A stretch of DNA of 64,000 nt from Brachybacterium huguangmaarense (GCF_025725725.1 NZ_CP107020.1:496001-560000), one strand, 5' to 3'; counted from the stretch's first letter, positions 1-9,934 are shown. Numbers and translations: made by a program. Notes: generated from the sequence alone by a model not told the origin.

Positions 1-868
1 GGACGGGGCGCCGCGAGCCCTCGGCGTCGCCGGGGCCTGCCACGAACGTGCGCAGCCGCACGCTCAGCAGCACCCGGTTGTTGCTCGTGACGGCCACGGT
101 GCCCGAGCCGATGGTCGCCGGGATCGGCAACTCGCCGACATCCAGGACACTGTGGGGGTCGCATCCCAGTACGTCACGCAGACTGCGCTCGGAGCCGTCG
201 TCGGCGACGAGTGTGCGGTCGAGCTTCAGCGCCGTGCTCGCGAACTCGAAGTACGTGGTCGTACCCAGCGTGAAGGAGTAGTGAGGGACGCGTCGTCCGT
301 TCTCGACGCGCAGCTCGAGGCTAGCGTCCAGAAGGTCGGCTGCGTCGAGATCGACGAACATGAGGCCGAGGGCGTCGGCACGTTCCCGATCCCCCTGCAG
401 CCACTCCTCTCGAACGGCGTCCACCGCCGGGTGCCGCGACCGTCGCGCCCCCGTGGTGGTGTAGGTGCATGACGCGCGTCGAGTCCAGGGAACTCCCTGC
501 GTGCAGGACACCACGATGCTCATGTGCGGGATCGTCATCTCGCCCACGGTCAGCGCGCGCGTCTTCCATGAGTCCTCGGAGAAACGCCGCACGATCTGCT
601 TCTCCCGGCGGGAGGCGAGGCGGTGGCGCAGAGCGAAGAGCGCCACAAGGCCGGCCGCCGCGAGCGTCAGGATCGTGCCGATGACCGAGGAGATCAGCTC
701 GCGTGCGAAGCTGCCATCGTCCGTGTCGTAGAAGAGCATGGAGCAACTCCACAGGAGTGCGCCCGACAGGAGCAGGAGGGCGAAGGGACGCACCAACCAT
801 TGGTGAAGGCGCAGCCAGCTCACGGCTCGTCCCACCGCAGTGGTGCGCACGGATCCGCGACGAAGCAT
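1..868 (-). CDS. Membrane-anchored protein of unknown function, 3' end outside the window
   Basis: This open frame runs off the left edge, so the protein is at least 289 residues and its C-terminus is not seen. It starts with ATG at 868 as MLRRGSVRTTAVGRAVSWLR. Two hydrophobic segments follow (about residues 27-45, PFALLLLSGALLW, and 60-80, ISSVIGTILTLAAAGLVALF), then a soluble and presumably cytoplasmic region that includes MFVDLDAADLL, YSFTLGTTTYFEF and SNNRVLLSVRLRTF. Codon third positions are strongly G/C, which supports coding. The last visible stretch, with RVLLSVR, could be the beginning of a Nudix-like fold, but this is only a resemblance. No Shine-Dalgarno site is evident. I do not recognise the family. 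Confidence 0.7.
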   Translation of the reverse strand, partial: MLRRGSVRTTAVGRAVSWLRLHQWLVRPFALLLLSGALLWSCSMLFYDTDDGSFARELISSVIGTILTLAAAGLVALFALRHRLASRREKQIVRRFSEDSWKTRALTVGEMTIPHMSIVVSCTQGVPWTRRASCTYTTTGARRSRHPAVDAVREEWLQGDRERADALGLMFVDLDAADLLDASLELRVENGRRVPHYSFTLGTTTYFEFASTALKLDRTLVADDGSERSLRDVLGCDPHSVLDVGELPIPATIGSGTVAVTSNNRVLLSVRLRTFVAGPGDAEGSRRPV

Positions 869-928
869 GGCAACACACTATCGGCGCAGGCGCGAGGGTT
901 CCCGTCGCTCAGGCCTCCAACCCCCTGC

Positions 929-1072
929 TCAGTGCTCGATCGCCCCGGCCACCTGCTCCCGCAGCTCGATGAACTCCGGGAGGCGGCGCATCTCCTCGCC
1001 GAGCGCATGGCCGGACTGCGCGGAGAGGTCGACCTCGAGGTCCAGCACCACGCGCCCGGACGCGAGCATCAT
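929..1072 (-). pseudogene. C-terminal remnant of an unidentified gene
   Basis: A 47-codon stretch ending in TGA reads MMLASGRVVLDLEV, then a charged helix with SGHALGEEMRRLPEF and REQVAGAIEH. Codon use is typical of real genes here, with nearly every third base G or C. The coding signal stops abruptly at about 1070, where the opposite strand becomes the C-terminal part of a drug transporter. I read it as the 3' end of a gene whose front has been deleted. The family is not recognised; a standalone small protein is possible but less likely. Confidence 0.45.
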
Positions 1073-1454
1073 CACCCGGATCGCCCAGCAGGTCGGCGGA
1101 TCGTTCGGCACGGCGGTGCTCGCGGTGATCCTCACCGGCGCGGCGACGGCCGCAGGAGCGGGCGTGGCGTCGGGGGCCGGCGCCGCGGGAGCGCAGGCGG
1201 CGCTGACCGGGGCGTTCCAGCACTCCTTCTGGTGGGCCATCGGCTTCACCGCGGCGGGCGCGCTCATCTCGTTCGCGCTCCCGGGCCGACCGACGACGAG
1301 CGCCGACGGCGCGGAACAGGCCGGGGGCGGAGCGCGGGCGGCCAGTGGAGCAGCTGCCGGCCCGGCTGCGGGCGGCGAGGGCTCACCGAGCGGCGCGGCG
1401 ACGGCGAGCGGAGCGGAGGCGACGAGCGACCCGCAGGCGAGCGTTCCGGCCTGA
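1071..1454 (+). pseudogene. C-terminal fragment of a DHA2-type MFS drug transporter
   Basis: The frame begins inside a conserved transporter segment (ITRIAQQVGGSFGTAVLAV), continues through the last hydrophobic helix (FWWAIGFTAAGALISFALP) and ends in an Ala/Gly/Ser-rich tail. This order is typical of the final two helices of the EmrB/QacA (DHA2, 14-helix) drug:proton antiporters, so about three quarters of a normal 450-550 residue protein is missing. There is no start codon or ribosome site at the break. The fragment abuts a minus-strand remnant, which suggests a deletion that removed the 5' ends of two divergent genes. Confidence 0.7.
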
Positions 1455-1956
1455 GGGATGCCGGCCCGAGGGGTGCCGGCCCGACGCCGCACAGCCACGT
1501 CACGACGCGGGCGTCTCGGGCCGGTACCGTCCGACCAGGGCCAGCACGTGGGCGTGTCGGAGCGAGACTGCAGAGTCGAGTCACGACGCGTGCGCGCCGG
1601 CCCAACACCGAGCCGGGCCACGCCGCAGAGCGTGCGCGCTGCGCCGGTACCTGACGACCCGTGGGCAGCGCGTGGGCGTGTCGGAGCGGGACTGCACGGT
1701 CGAGTCACGACGCGTGCGCGCCGGGCCGGCGCAACATGGTCAGGCCCAGCACGGGCGCACCGCGCTGGTACCTCAAGCCCAGGTCCCGGCGCACGCCGTC
1801 CCCGGCCCGCCGACCGTCGAGGTCTCAAGTGCGCGAGGTCCTCTCCGTGCGCGAGGCCGTGCCCCACCGTGGTCCGCGTCCGAAGAGCCGCGCCCGGTGG
1901 CCGGACCGTCGGAGCTGACCCCCTCACCAGCGGAGGCGCCCCTCACGGCATCGGCG
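1455..1956. repeat. Non-coding GC-rich region with a long direct repeat
   Basis: No convincing gene is present. Two near-identical copies of a 54-bp block lie at 1547-1600 and 1671-1724; both start CGTGGGCGTGTCGGAGCG and end in GTCACGACGCGTGCGCGCC, and each is preceded by a GCCGGTACC motif, so the full unit is about 124 bp. Just after the transporter fragment's stop codon, the short motif GCCGGCCCGAGGGGT is repeated and matches the sequence around the stop itself. Confidence 0.6.
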
Positions 1957-2757
1957 TCACCGTACGGCACGAGCGGCCACGCGGAGGACGAGCCGTCGAG
2001 GCATGGCCCCCACCAGACGAGCCGCCGCCGCGTTGACCCGGCCGGGGACCACGTCGGGCCACGGGCGCTTCGCGTCGAGCGCGCGCAGGGCGGTGCCGAC
2101 CACACGCCGCGGAGTCTGGAACCTGCCGACCCCCGCCTTCTCGGCGCCGGCCACCTCGAAGAACTCGGTCCGGGTCGGGCCGGGGCTCAGAGCCAGGACG
2201 CGCAGCCCGCTGTCCCTCGTCTCGTACGCGAGGGCCTGCGTCAGGGACAGCACGTACGCCTTCGACGCCGCATAGGCCGCCATGCCCGGGAGGGGCTGGT
2301 AGGCCGCGGCGCTGGCGATGTTCACGAGGACGCCCCGGCCGTCCTGCACCAGCTGTGGCAGCAGCGCGCGCGTGAGATCGGTGAGCGTCGCGACGTTGAG
2401 CATGACCATCTCGTGCAGCTGACGCGGATCCGCCTCGGCGATCGGGCCGGCCATGCCGAACCCGGCGTTGTTGACGAGCGAGCTCACCTGGATGTCACGC
2501 GCCTCGAGCTCCGCGACCAGGGACCCCGCCGCGTCCGGTGCGGAGAGGTCCGCCTCGATCACCGTGGTCCGCACCCCGTGTGCATCGTGCAGGCGCCGTG
2601 CGAGCTCCTCGAGCCGGTCCCGGCGCCGGGCCACGAGCACGAGGTCGGCGCCGCGGCGCGCCAGGTGCTGGGCGAACTCGGCGCCCAGACCGGAGCTGGC
2701 GCCCGTGATGAGCACCGTGGTCCCTCGGTAGTCGACGGGGTGCTGCTCTCTGGCCAT
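1957..2757 (-). CDS. Short-chain dehydrogenase/reductase (SDR)
   Basis: A 266-residue classical SDR, predicted cytosolic. The Rossmann cofactor motif TGASSGLG lies at residues 18-25, the structural NNAG motif follows near 90, and the catalytic YAASK (YxxxK) lies near 155-160 with a preceding serine. The arginine-rich ARRRDRLEEL after the second strand suggests NADP(H). The substrate cannot be told. The start is taken at MAREQHPVDY because AGAAGGG sits about seven bases upstream; a longer frame upstream would read through low-complexity sequence. It stands alone, with repeats on both sides. Confidence 0.85.
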   Translation of the reverse strand: MAREQHPVDYRGTTVLITGASSGLGAEFAQHLARRGADLVLVARRRDRLEELARRLHDAHGVRTTVIEADLSAPDAAGSLVAELEARDIQVSSLVNNAGFGMAGPIAEADPRQLHEMVMLNVATLTDLTRALLPQLVQDGRGVLVNIASAAAYQPLPGMAAYAASKAYVLSLTQALAYETRDSGLRVLALSPGPTRTEFFEVAGAEKAGVGRFQTPRRVVGTALRALDAKRPWPDVVPGRVNAAAARLVGAMPRRLVLRVAARAVR

Positions 2758-2789
2758 GTCCGATCCCTTCTCTGCCGCGTGGTACGCAG

Positions 2790-2905
2790 GGGCTCGCTGC
2801 GGCCAGCCCGGCCGGCCACCGATGTGGTCAGCCCGGTCGACCACTCCTGCGGCCGGCCCGGTCGACCATCGCTACGGCCGGCCCGGTCGGCCACTCGGAT
2901 CCTCG
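2790..2905. repeat. GC-rich imperfect tandem repeat upstream of the SDR gene
   Basis: Between the SDR start and the palindrome at 3015 the motif CAGCCCGGTCGACCA and its variant CGGCCCGGTCGGCCA recur about every 25-27 bases, four times. No gene is seen from 2758 to 3014. Confidence 0.5.
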
Positions 2906-3014
2906 CCCTGCGCTGTGCCCGACCCTATCGACGCGGGGCGGGGTGATTCACCACCGCTGGTTTTGGCGAGGTCCCGCCGTAGGGGCCGCCTTCAGCAGGT
3001 GAGCTGCAAGAAAA

Positions 3015-3070
3015 GGTAGTCATATGGTCGGGCGAGCCTCTCAGAGAGGGCGGCCGACCATATGACTACC
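3015..3070. repeat. Dispersed palindromic element, copy 1
   Basis: Left arm 3015-3031 (GGTAGTCATATGGTCGG) and right arm 3054-3070 are perfect 17-bp inverted copies. The 22-base loop carries its own hairpin, CCTCT-CAG-AGAGG. This copy lies between the divergent SDR and membrane-protein genes, so it cannot simply be a terminator for either. The 15 outer bases of each arm are identical in three other intergenic elements at 11212, 25209 and 33915. Confidence 0.9.
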
Positions 3071-3534
3071 AGTTCTGGCAGCGCACACCAGGACACAGGA
3101 CAGCCGGGCCACAGGACAACCCCCAGCGCACCCCTTCCGCGAGCCCGAGCCGAACGCCCCTGCGCCCCTCACCTCCCCCGGCCCCAAGCCGGACAGCCTG
3201 ACACCTGGCCGGCCCCGGCCTGGACAACCCGAGCCGGACAGCCCGACCTGGGCACTCTGACTTGGCCGGCCGCATGACTTGGCCTGCCGCGACCTGTCCG
3301 GCCCGACCTGGACTCCCGCGCTACCCGGCCCCGACCTGAACACCCCCTGACCAGCACAGCAACGCTGCCGTCACACCCATCAGGCCTGCCGCGCCTGCCG
3401 CGCGAACCCCCGCGCGCGCCCCTGGGCCGACACACCCGAGGCCAGGGGACGCGGGGAGCCCCGACGGGCGACCGGTGACCACGAGAAGGCCCGTGATAGC
3501 TTCCTGGACGACCTCGACGCACGGAGGAGACGGC
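3071..3534. other. Gene-free GC-rich spacer
   Basis: The first part is low-complexity sequence built from short repeats such as GGCCTGACCTGG and CCCGACCTGGAC. Frames that cross it have no domain-like content. The last 50 bases hold the leader and ribosome site of the next gene. Confidence 0.5.
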
Positions 3535-3681
3535 ATGACCGACCACACCGGCGCCTGGAGCATCCGCGCCTGGGACCTCGTCCGGGCGACGCTGTGCGGG
3601 ACAGCGTCGCTCATCCTCGTGGGCACCGTGGTATACCAGCTGACCATGCGGGACCAGAACCGTTCCGAGGGCCGCGTCTAG
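3535..3681 (+). CDS. Short membrane protein, or 5' part of an interrupted membrane protein gene
   Basis: A 48-residue frame starts at ATG 3535 behind a strong GGAGGAG site. It has one hydrophobic segment (ATLCGTASLILVGTVVYQL, residues 18-36) and a polar end, MRDQNRSEGRV, then TAG at 3679-3681. The next hydrophobic reading frame continues in exactly the same frame one codon later. This suggests a single membrane protein of about 263 residues split by a nonsense codon, although two coupled genes remain possible. Confidence 0.55.
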   Translation: MTDHTGAWSIRAWDLVRATLCGTASLILVGTVVYQLTMRDQNRSEGRV

Positions 3682-3684
3682 GCG

Positions 3685-4326
3685 GTGCTCGTCCTCGCGT
3701 TCATCGCCGCGGTCGCCTACCGCCACCTCGGGGCCCTCATCACCTCCGCTGCGGTCGTGATCATGGGCGGATTCGCCTTCCTCCTCGGCAATCACGCGGT
3801 GTACGTGCACCTGAACCGGAACAGCGACATCTATCTCGCCCGGTCGCTCGACGCGTCCCCGATGCTCCTGCTCCTCCTCGGCAGCGTGCTCGTCGGGCAG
3901 GCGATCGGCATCGCCGCACGACGAGAGCTCGTCCAGTCCCGCCTCGGGCAGTACGGTGCGCGCAAGATCCTGATCGGTCTCGGCCTGGGACTCGCCGCGG
4001 TGCTGCAGCTGATGGCCGCGCTCGACACCGATGCACTGCGGATGGGGACGATGCATCTGTCCTTGGCGGTGACCGTGATCGTCGCCGGGCTGATCGTCGG
4101 CGTGCAACCGGCGGTCTCGCCCGCCGCGCTCGTCCCGCCCCTCGTCCTGCTCGTGTTCACGGTGGTCACCGCGGAGGAGGACGCCTGGTTCGCGCCGGCT
4201 CTCGTCCTGGCGCAGACCGTGCTGGCCGTCGTCCCCTGCCTCGGGGCGTTCGAGGCGACCGCCACGCGGGTCTTCGGCCCGCCGCTGACCGAGCGGCTCG
4301 CCCAGGAGACGCCGGAATCACGCTGA
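3685..4326 (+). CDS. Multi-pass membrane protein of unknown function
   Basis: A 213-residue frame beginning at GTG 3685 with about six hydrophobic segments, for example VLVLAFIAAVAYRHLGALI near the start, SPMLLLLLGSVLVGQAIGIA near residues 58-77 and LSLAVTVIVAGLIVGV near 125-140. It is predicted to be in the cytoplasmic membrane. It is in frame with the 48-residue frame upstream and separated from it only by TAG plus one codon, and its own start has no clear ribosome site. It may therefore be the body of a gene that starts at 3535. No family was recognised. Confidence 0.6.
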   Translation: MLVLAFIAAVAYRHLGALITSAAVVIMGGFAFLLGNHAVYVHLNRNSDIYLARSLDASPMLLLLLGSVLVGQAIGIAARRELVQSRLGQYGARKILIGLGLGLAAVLQLMAALDTDALRMGTMHLSLAVTVIVAGLIVGVQPAVSPAALVPPLVLLVFTVVTAEEDAWFAPALVLAQTVLAVVPCLGAFEATATRVFGPPLTERLAQETPESR

Positions 4327-4535
4327 CCCGCATCCCCCGCGGGGTGCCGGGCACGTCGGGCTGCGCCGCCGGGCAGGCTGGGCCGCCGGGCCGGGCCGGC
4401 GGGCACGTCGTGATACCCCGCCGGGCAGCCCACGCCGCGCCACCGCACACGCCGCGCCGCCGACCCCGTCGGCCGCGTCGGGCCGCCAGGCTCGGCACCG
4501 ACGCACCCTCACCTCACGGACACGCACATCCGACG

Positions 4536-5315
4536 TCAGGGAGTGCGGACGGCCCCGAAGGGTGTGCGGCGCCGCAGGCGGAACCCAAGCTTCTGGTAGC
4601 CGCTGATCGCCGCCGTGTTCGCGGCGGAGGCATGCATGAGCGCCTTGTCCCCGCGACCCTGGATGCCGTGGGCCACGTCGAGCACGAGACGGGAGGCCAG
4701 ACCCTGTCGTCGGTAGGCGGGATCGACGCACACCGCGCTGATCTCCGTCCAACCGGCCGGGTGCAGGCGCTCGCCGGCCATCGCCACGAGCTTGCCGTCC
4801 CGCCTCACCCCGATGTACCGGCCCATCTGAACGGTCCGGGGCAGGAAGGGGCCGGGCTGGGTGCGCTGCACGAGATCGAGCATGTCGGGTGCGTCCTCGA
4901 GGTCGAGCTCGACGGCCTCCTCGTACGGACGCGGCTTCAGGCGCGCCGTCTGGACGAGCTGCACGCCAGGATGCGTGCCGAGCCGGGCCCAGCCGTCCGG
5001 AAGCGTCGGCTCGGCGTGCGAGATGCCGATCTCGGCGCCATGGCCGAACACGTCGATGATCGCGTCCCAGACGTCCGGATCCGACCAGCCCTTGATGCCT
5101 ACGAACGGGCAGACGTCCTCCGGATAGCGCTGCACGAGCGCGTTCCCGCTCGCGAAGCGCGCATGGGCGCCGGTGAGCGACGACCATGCCGGGTTGTCGA
5201 GGGCCGGGTCGTCCAGGACCAGGTCGGCCGCTGCGGGCGCATCCTCCCCGACGACCGACCCTGCCGGGATCGGATCCGCTTCGCCGGGCTGTGCGGCCTC
5301 GTGCGCCGTGCTCAT
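4536..5315 (-). CDS. GNAT family N-acetyltransferase
   Basis: A 259-residue protein with an FR47-like GNAT fold in its C-terminal half: GRYIGVRRDGKLVAMAGERL is the central sheet, ISAVCVDPAYRRQGLASRLV holds the acetyl-CoA pyrophosphate loop (RRQGLA), and YQKLGFRLRRRTPFG is the terminal element. It transfers an acyl group from acyl-CoA to an amine; the acceptor is unknown. The start at 5315 has AGGAAGG eight bases upstream. It lies 38 bp downstream of the rfbCD fusion on the same strand and is probably co-transcribed with it. Confidence 0.85.
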   Translation of the reverse strand: MSTAHEAAQPGEADPIPAGSVVGEDAPAAADLVLDDPALDNPAWSSLTGAHARFASGNALVQRYPEDVCPFVGIKGWSDPDVWDAIIDVFGHGAEIGISHAEPTLPDGWARLGTHPGVQLVQTARLKPRPYEEAVELDLEDAPDMLDLVQRTQPGPFLPRTVQMGRYIGVRRDGKLVAMAGERLHPAGWTEISAVCVDPAYRRQGLASRLVLDVAHGIQGRGDKALMHASAANTAAISGYQKLGFRLRRRTPFGAVRTP

Positions 5316-5353
5316 CTGCCGCCTTCCTCCTGCCTCGTCGTGCGCCCCGCCGG

Positions 5354-6751
5354 TCAGCCCGCGAGGTACGCCGCGAGCGCCTCGTCCTGGTCGCGGGGCG
5401 TGAAGCCAGCGTGCTGGATCTTCGCGAGGTCGAGCGCCGAGTGCTCGGGGCGAGGGGCGATGCCCTCCTTGCCGGCGTAGTACTCGGCGGTGGTCACGGG
5501 GGTCACGCGGGCCGGATCGGCGCCCACCAGCTCGTACACGCGCGCCGCGATGTCCGCCCAGCTGCGCGCCTCGCCGCTGTTGCTCACGTTGTAGGTGCCG
5601 TACGCCGCGCCGCTCGAGAGCAGGTGGTCGATCGCGGCCGCCAGGTCGTCGGTGAAGGTCAGACGCCCGACCTGGTCCGACACGACCGACGGGTCGATGC
5701 CGCGCTCGGCGAGCGAGGCCATCGTGCGCACGAAGTTGTTGCCGTCGCCCACCACCCAGCTGGTGCGGATGAGGTAGTGCGCAGGAAGGGTCGCGACGAG
5801 CGCGTCGCCGGCCGCCTTGGACTGGCCGTACACGCCCAGGGGGCTGAACGCCTCGTCCTCGGCATGGACCTCGGCGGTGCCGTCGAACACGTAGTCGCTC
5901 GAGACGTGCACGAGGCGCGCCCCGCTCTCCCGCGAGGCTTCGACCAGGCGGCCGACGCCCGCGACGTTCGTGGCCCACGCGCCGCGGCGGCCCTGCGGCG
6001 TCTCGGCGGCGTCCACCGCGGTGTAGGCGGCCGCGTTGACGATCGTGCCGTAGGGCGTGAAGTCGAAGCACGCGACGCTCTGCGCGTCGGCGATGTCCAG
6101 GGCGTTGCGGCCGACCACGTCGACGTCCTCACGCGCACTCCAGCGCCGCTCGAGCGCGCGGGCGAGCTGCCCTCCCCCGCCGACGATCAGGGTGCGACGC
6201 AACGGCACGGGGACGACATCCGCGAGCCGCGGATGCGCCTCGTCCTTGGCCGACAGCTCGGCCTCCCCGAGCGGGATCGGCCACGGGATCGCGACCGTCT
6301 CGTCGGCGAGGTTCACGAAGGTGTACTGGGCCTGCGCGCCCTCGGACCAGTGGTCGTTGACGAGGTAGGTGTAGACGGCGGGCGCGTCGAGGGTCTGGAA
6401 GGCGTTGCCCACCCCGCGCGGCACGTAGATTGCGACGTCGGGCGTGATCTCGTGCCAGTAGGCGGTGCCGAACGACGGGCCCTCGCGCAGGTCCACCCAC
6501 GCGCCGAACACGCGGCCGGTGCCGACGGAGATGTACTTGTCCCACGGCTCGGCGTGGATGCCTCGCGTGACCCCGACGGCCTGGTTGAACGAGATGTTGT
6601 TCTGGACGGGCCCGAAGTCCGGGAGTCCGGCCTCGACCATCTTGGCGCGCTGCCAGTTCTCCTTGAACCAGCCGCGGTTGTCGCCTGGGACGGGCAGGTC
6701 GATCACGAGGAGGCCGGGGATGGGTGTGGGATGGACGGCGAGCTGCTTCAT
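5354..6751 (-). CDS. Bifunctional dTDP-4-keto-rhamnose 3,5-epimerase / reductase (RfbC-RfbD fusion)
   Basis: A 465-residue fusion for the last two steps of dTDP-L-rhamnose synthesis. Residues 1-185 are the cupin epimerase RfbC, with the catalytic His66 in GIHAEPWDKYISV and PRGVGNAFQT. Residues 186-465 are the reductase RfbD, with the nucleotide motif GGGGQLA (191-197), the VSSDYVFDG segment (283-291) and the catalytic YGQSK (308-312). The two are separate proteins of about 185 and 290 residues in most bacteria, but fused versions are known in actinobacteria. rfbB lies 131 bp upstream on the same strand. The product would feed cell-wall or capsule rhamnose. Confidence 0.93.
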   Translation of the reverse strand: MKQLAVHPTPIPGLLVIDLPVPGDNRGWFKENWQRAKMVEAGLPDFGPVQNNISFNQAVGVTRGIHAEPWDKYISVGTGRVFGAWVDLREGPSFGTAYWHEITPDVAIYVPRGVGNAFQTLDAPAVYTYLVNDHWSEGAQAQYTFVNLADETVAIPWPIPLGEAELSAKDEAHPRLADVVPVPLRRTLIVGGGGQLARALERRWSAREDVDVVGRNALDIADAQSVACFDFTPYGTIVNAAAYTAVDAAETPQGRRGAWATNVAGVGRLVEASRESGARLVHVSSDYVFDGTAEVHAEDEAFSPLGVYGQSKAAGDALVATLPAHYLIRTSWVVGDGNNFVRTMASLAERGIDPSVVSDQVGRLTFTDDLAAAIDHLLSSGAAYGTYNVSNSGEARSWADIAARVYELVGADPARVTPVTTAEYYAGKEGIAPRPEHSALDLAKIQHAGFTPRDQDEALAAYLAG

Positions 6752-6881
6752 ATCGCGGTGTTCTCCTGCGGGACGGACGAGTGTGGGACGGCGGAGCTGA
6801 GCGGGCGAGGAGCGACGCGCGGGGTCGGGCGAGGCGGCGGGTCGTCATCGGAGCGGACCGCGCGACCGCATCGCCTTCGCG

Positions 6882-7979
<1,098 letters not shown>

Positions 7980-8071
7980 TCAGGCCCCCGGGCCGCGCGG
8001 AGCGCGGACACAGGAAGGATACGGCACCTCCTTCACGCACCGCCGGACCGTCATGCGACGCGACGACGATC

Positions 8072-9853
8072 TCACGCCCCGGCGAACCAGAACCCCTCGA
8101 AGGTGTCCTTGTAGACCCGGTAGCCCAGGTTCGAGGCGTCGTAGCGGAAGGAGGCCAGGATCCTGCCGTCCGCCGCCCGCTCGGAGAACTCCTTGGCCTT
8201 GCCGGAGTTCACGACGGCGTTCTGGTCGATGCGACCGGTGCCGAGCCGGAAGACGTTGGACACCACGGAGGAGTAGGGCACGTCGACGACGAGGTCCTCC
8301 CGGTAGGTGCCCGCGCTCTCGTCCACGAGGTAGCGCAGCAGATGACTCGTCCCCTCCATCTCGTCCGTCGAGGCGTTGGCGGGCCCGGCCTCCTCCCAGT
8401 CCTTCGCGATCCGCGTCCCGAGGTACCAGTAGTTGTTGTTGAACATCTCCAGGTAGAACTGGCCGTCGGGCAGCGAGGGGTCGTCGATGCGATGCACCGA
8501 GTGCTGTCCCGCGATCCCGACGGGCGTGCCCTCGGCACGCAGGAAGTGGCCGTCGTAGCCGCTGCCCTTCCAGAGGGCCTCCGCACCGAGCATCCATCGC
8601 ACGGTCGGCCGCGCGTCACCGTCGAGCGCCCCGTCGAGAGCGATGACGGTCGAGGTCTCTCGCGAGGAGAGGTACATGACGCCGTCGAGCACCTGGATGG
8701 TGTTGAGGTGGATCCAGTCCTTCCCGGTCGCGGCCGGATCGCCGAGGCCGCCGTCGCTGCGGGCATGGGCGAGCTTCTCGTACTCGGGGAAGACGTCCCG
8801 CAGATCGAGGATCTCCTCCGCCTCGCCGGACGAGAGGTCCACCCTCGTCACCCTGTCCTCCGACCGGTTCGAGCCCTTCTGCGAGGTGAGCACGTAGGCG
8901 ACGTCATCGACGACCCAGAGGTCGTGGTGGGCGATCTGGTCGCCGAGGTCGATGATGGTCCCCGCGTGACCGAGCGCGTCGAGCACCGAGACCTGCGTCG
9001 ATCCGGTGGTCGTCACGATGCGATCGCCCTCGACGACGAAGTGGTGCTCCTCGACATCGGTGCCGGCCACCTCGGCGCGCATCGTGCCGGCGTTGTCGAT
9101 CAGATACGTGTTGTTGCTCAGGCTGGTGACGCCGCTCATCGCGAAGAGGCCGGGTGTCAGAGCGCCGGGATCGACGATGTCGGCGGCGAGCGCCGTCGCG
9201 TACTGGGAGGCCGGAGACGGCGCCGTGAGGCGGATCTCGCCGCTGATCGACTCGCCCTCGTCCGGCGTCCAGGTGAGGGTGAGCGTGTTGTGGGCGCCGG
9301 GCACGAGTCCGACCACGAGGCCCTCGAATCCCGTGGTCTCGGCGTGGTTCGCCGCGGTCCGGGTGAAGTCCGCGGTCGAAGGCGCGGACACGGTGAAGGT
9401 TAGCTTCCCGCCCGTACGGGCCCCGAAATGGACGTAGAGGCCGGTGCGGGTGGTGCCGTACGGGTCCAGCACGAGGAGGGGCTCACTCGCCGACCACGCG
9501 CGCTCGGACCGCTTGGCTCGCAGGGCGTCGTGGCGGGCCTGCTGGGTCGCGGCCCGGTAGAGCTCCGGCGCCTCCTCGTCCGCGCCGAGCTCGTAGTCGA
9601 TGGACCAGACGGTCCAGTCGCCGCGGGCATCGGGGAACTCGGAGACCGTGACCGTCGGCGCGGCGGCCGTCCGCGACTCCTCGCCGTCACGGCAGGCGGC
9701 GAGGGCAAGGGCGGCGGCGCCGACGCCGGCGCCCGCGAGCACCGAGCGCCGTCGCAGCCGCGGTCCCCGAGAGCGGCGGTGCTCCTCGGCGGCGGATCGC
9801 CCGTCGCGCGGAGGGCCGGGGGTCTGAGTGCGAGGGGGCTGTTCGCAGATCAT
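8072..9853 (-). CDS. Exported arylsulfotransferase-like (ASST) lipoprotein
   Basis: A 593-residue secreted protein. The N-terminus has a twin-arginine signal (RRRSVLAGAG) followed by a hydrophobic core and a lipobox (LAAC, then RDGEES), so it is probably a Tat-exported lipoprotein. The body resembles the six-bladed propeller of bacterial arylsulfate sulfotransferases, with repeated blades and histidines at the expected kinds of position (IAHHDLWVVDD, KDWIHLNTIQVLDG, GQHSVHRIDDPSLPDGQ). ASST enzymes move sulfate between phenolic compounds; the donor and acceptor here are unknown. It sits among rhamnose genes, so a role at the cell surface is plausible but not shown. Confidence 0.75.
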   Translation of the reverse strand: MICEQPPRTQTPGPPRDGRSAAEEHRRSRGPRLRRRSVLAGAGVGAAALALAACRDGEESRTAAAPTVTVSEFPDARGDWTVWSIDYELGADEEAPELYRAATQQARHDALRAKRSERAWSASEPLLVLDPYGTTRTGLYVHFGARTGGKLTFTVSAPSTADFTRTAANHAETTGFEGLVVGLVPGAHNTLTLTWTPDEGESISGEIRLTAPSPASQYATALAADIVDPGALTPGLFAMSGVTSLSNNTYLIDNAGTMRAEVAGTDVEEHHFVVEGDRIVTTTGSTQVSVLDALGHAGTIIDLGDQIAHHDLWVVDDVAYVLTSQKGSNRSEDRVTRVDLSSGEAEEILDLRDVFPEYEKLAHARSDGGLGDPAATGKDWIHLNTIQVLDGVMYLSSRETSTVIALDGALDGDARPTVRWMLGAEALWKGSGYDGHFLRAEGTPVGIAGQHSVHRIDDPSLPDGQFYLEMFNNNYWYLGTRIAKDWEEAGPANASTDEMEGTSHLLRYLVDESAGTYREDLVVDVPYSSVVSNVFRLGTGRIDQNAVVNSGKAKEFSERAADGRILASFRYDASNLGYRVYKDTFEGFWFAGA

Positions 9854-9934
9854 CCGTCGGAGTGTAGGAGCTCGACCTCGACGGGGCGTGAGGGGCGCGG
9901 GGTGGGGCGGCGGGGCGTGCGCGGAGCGGCGGCG

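Noticed and set aside
623-1654. A 343-residue plus-strand frame
   Set aside because: Arg/Gly-rich shadow of GC-rich DNA opposite the partial membrane gene; no motif, and it crosses the gene-remnant junction.
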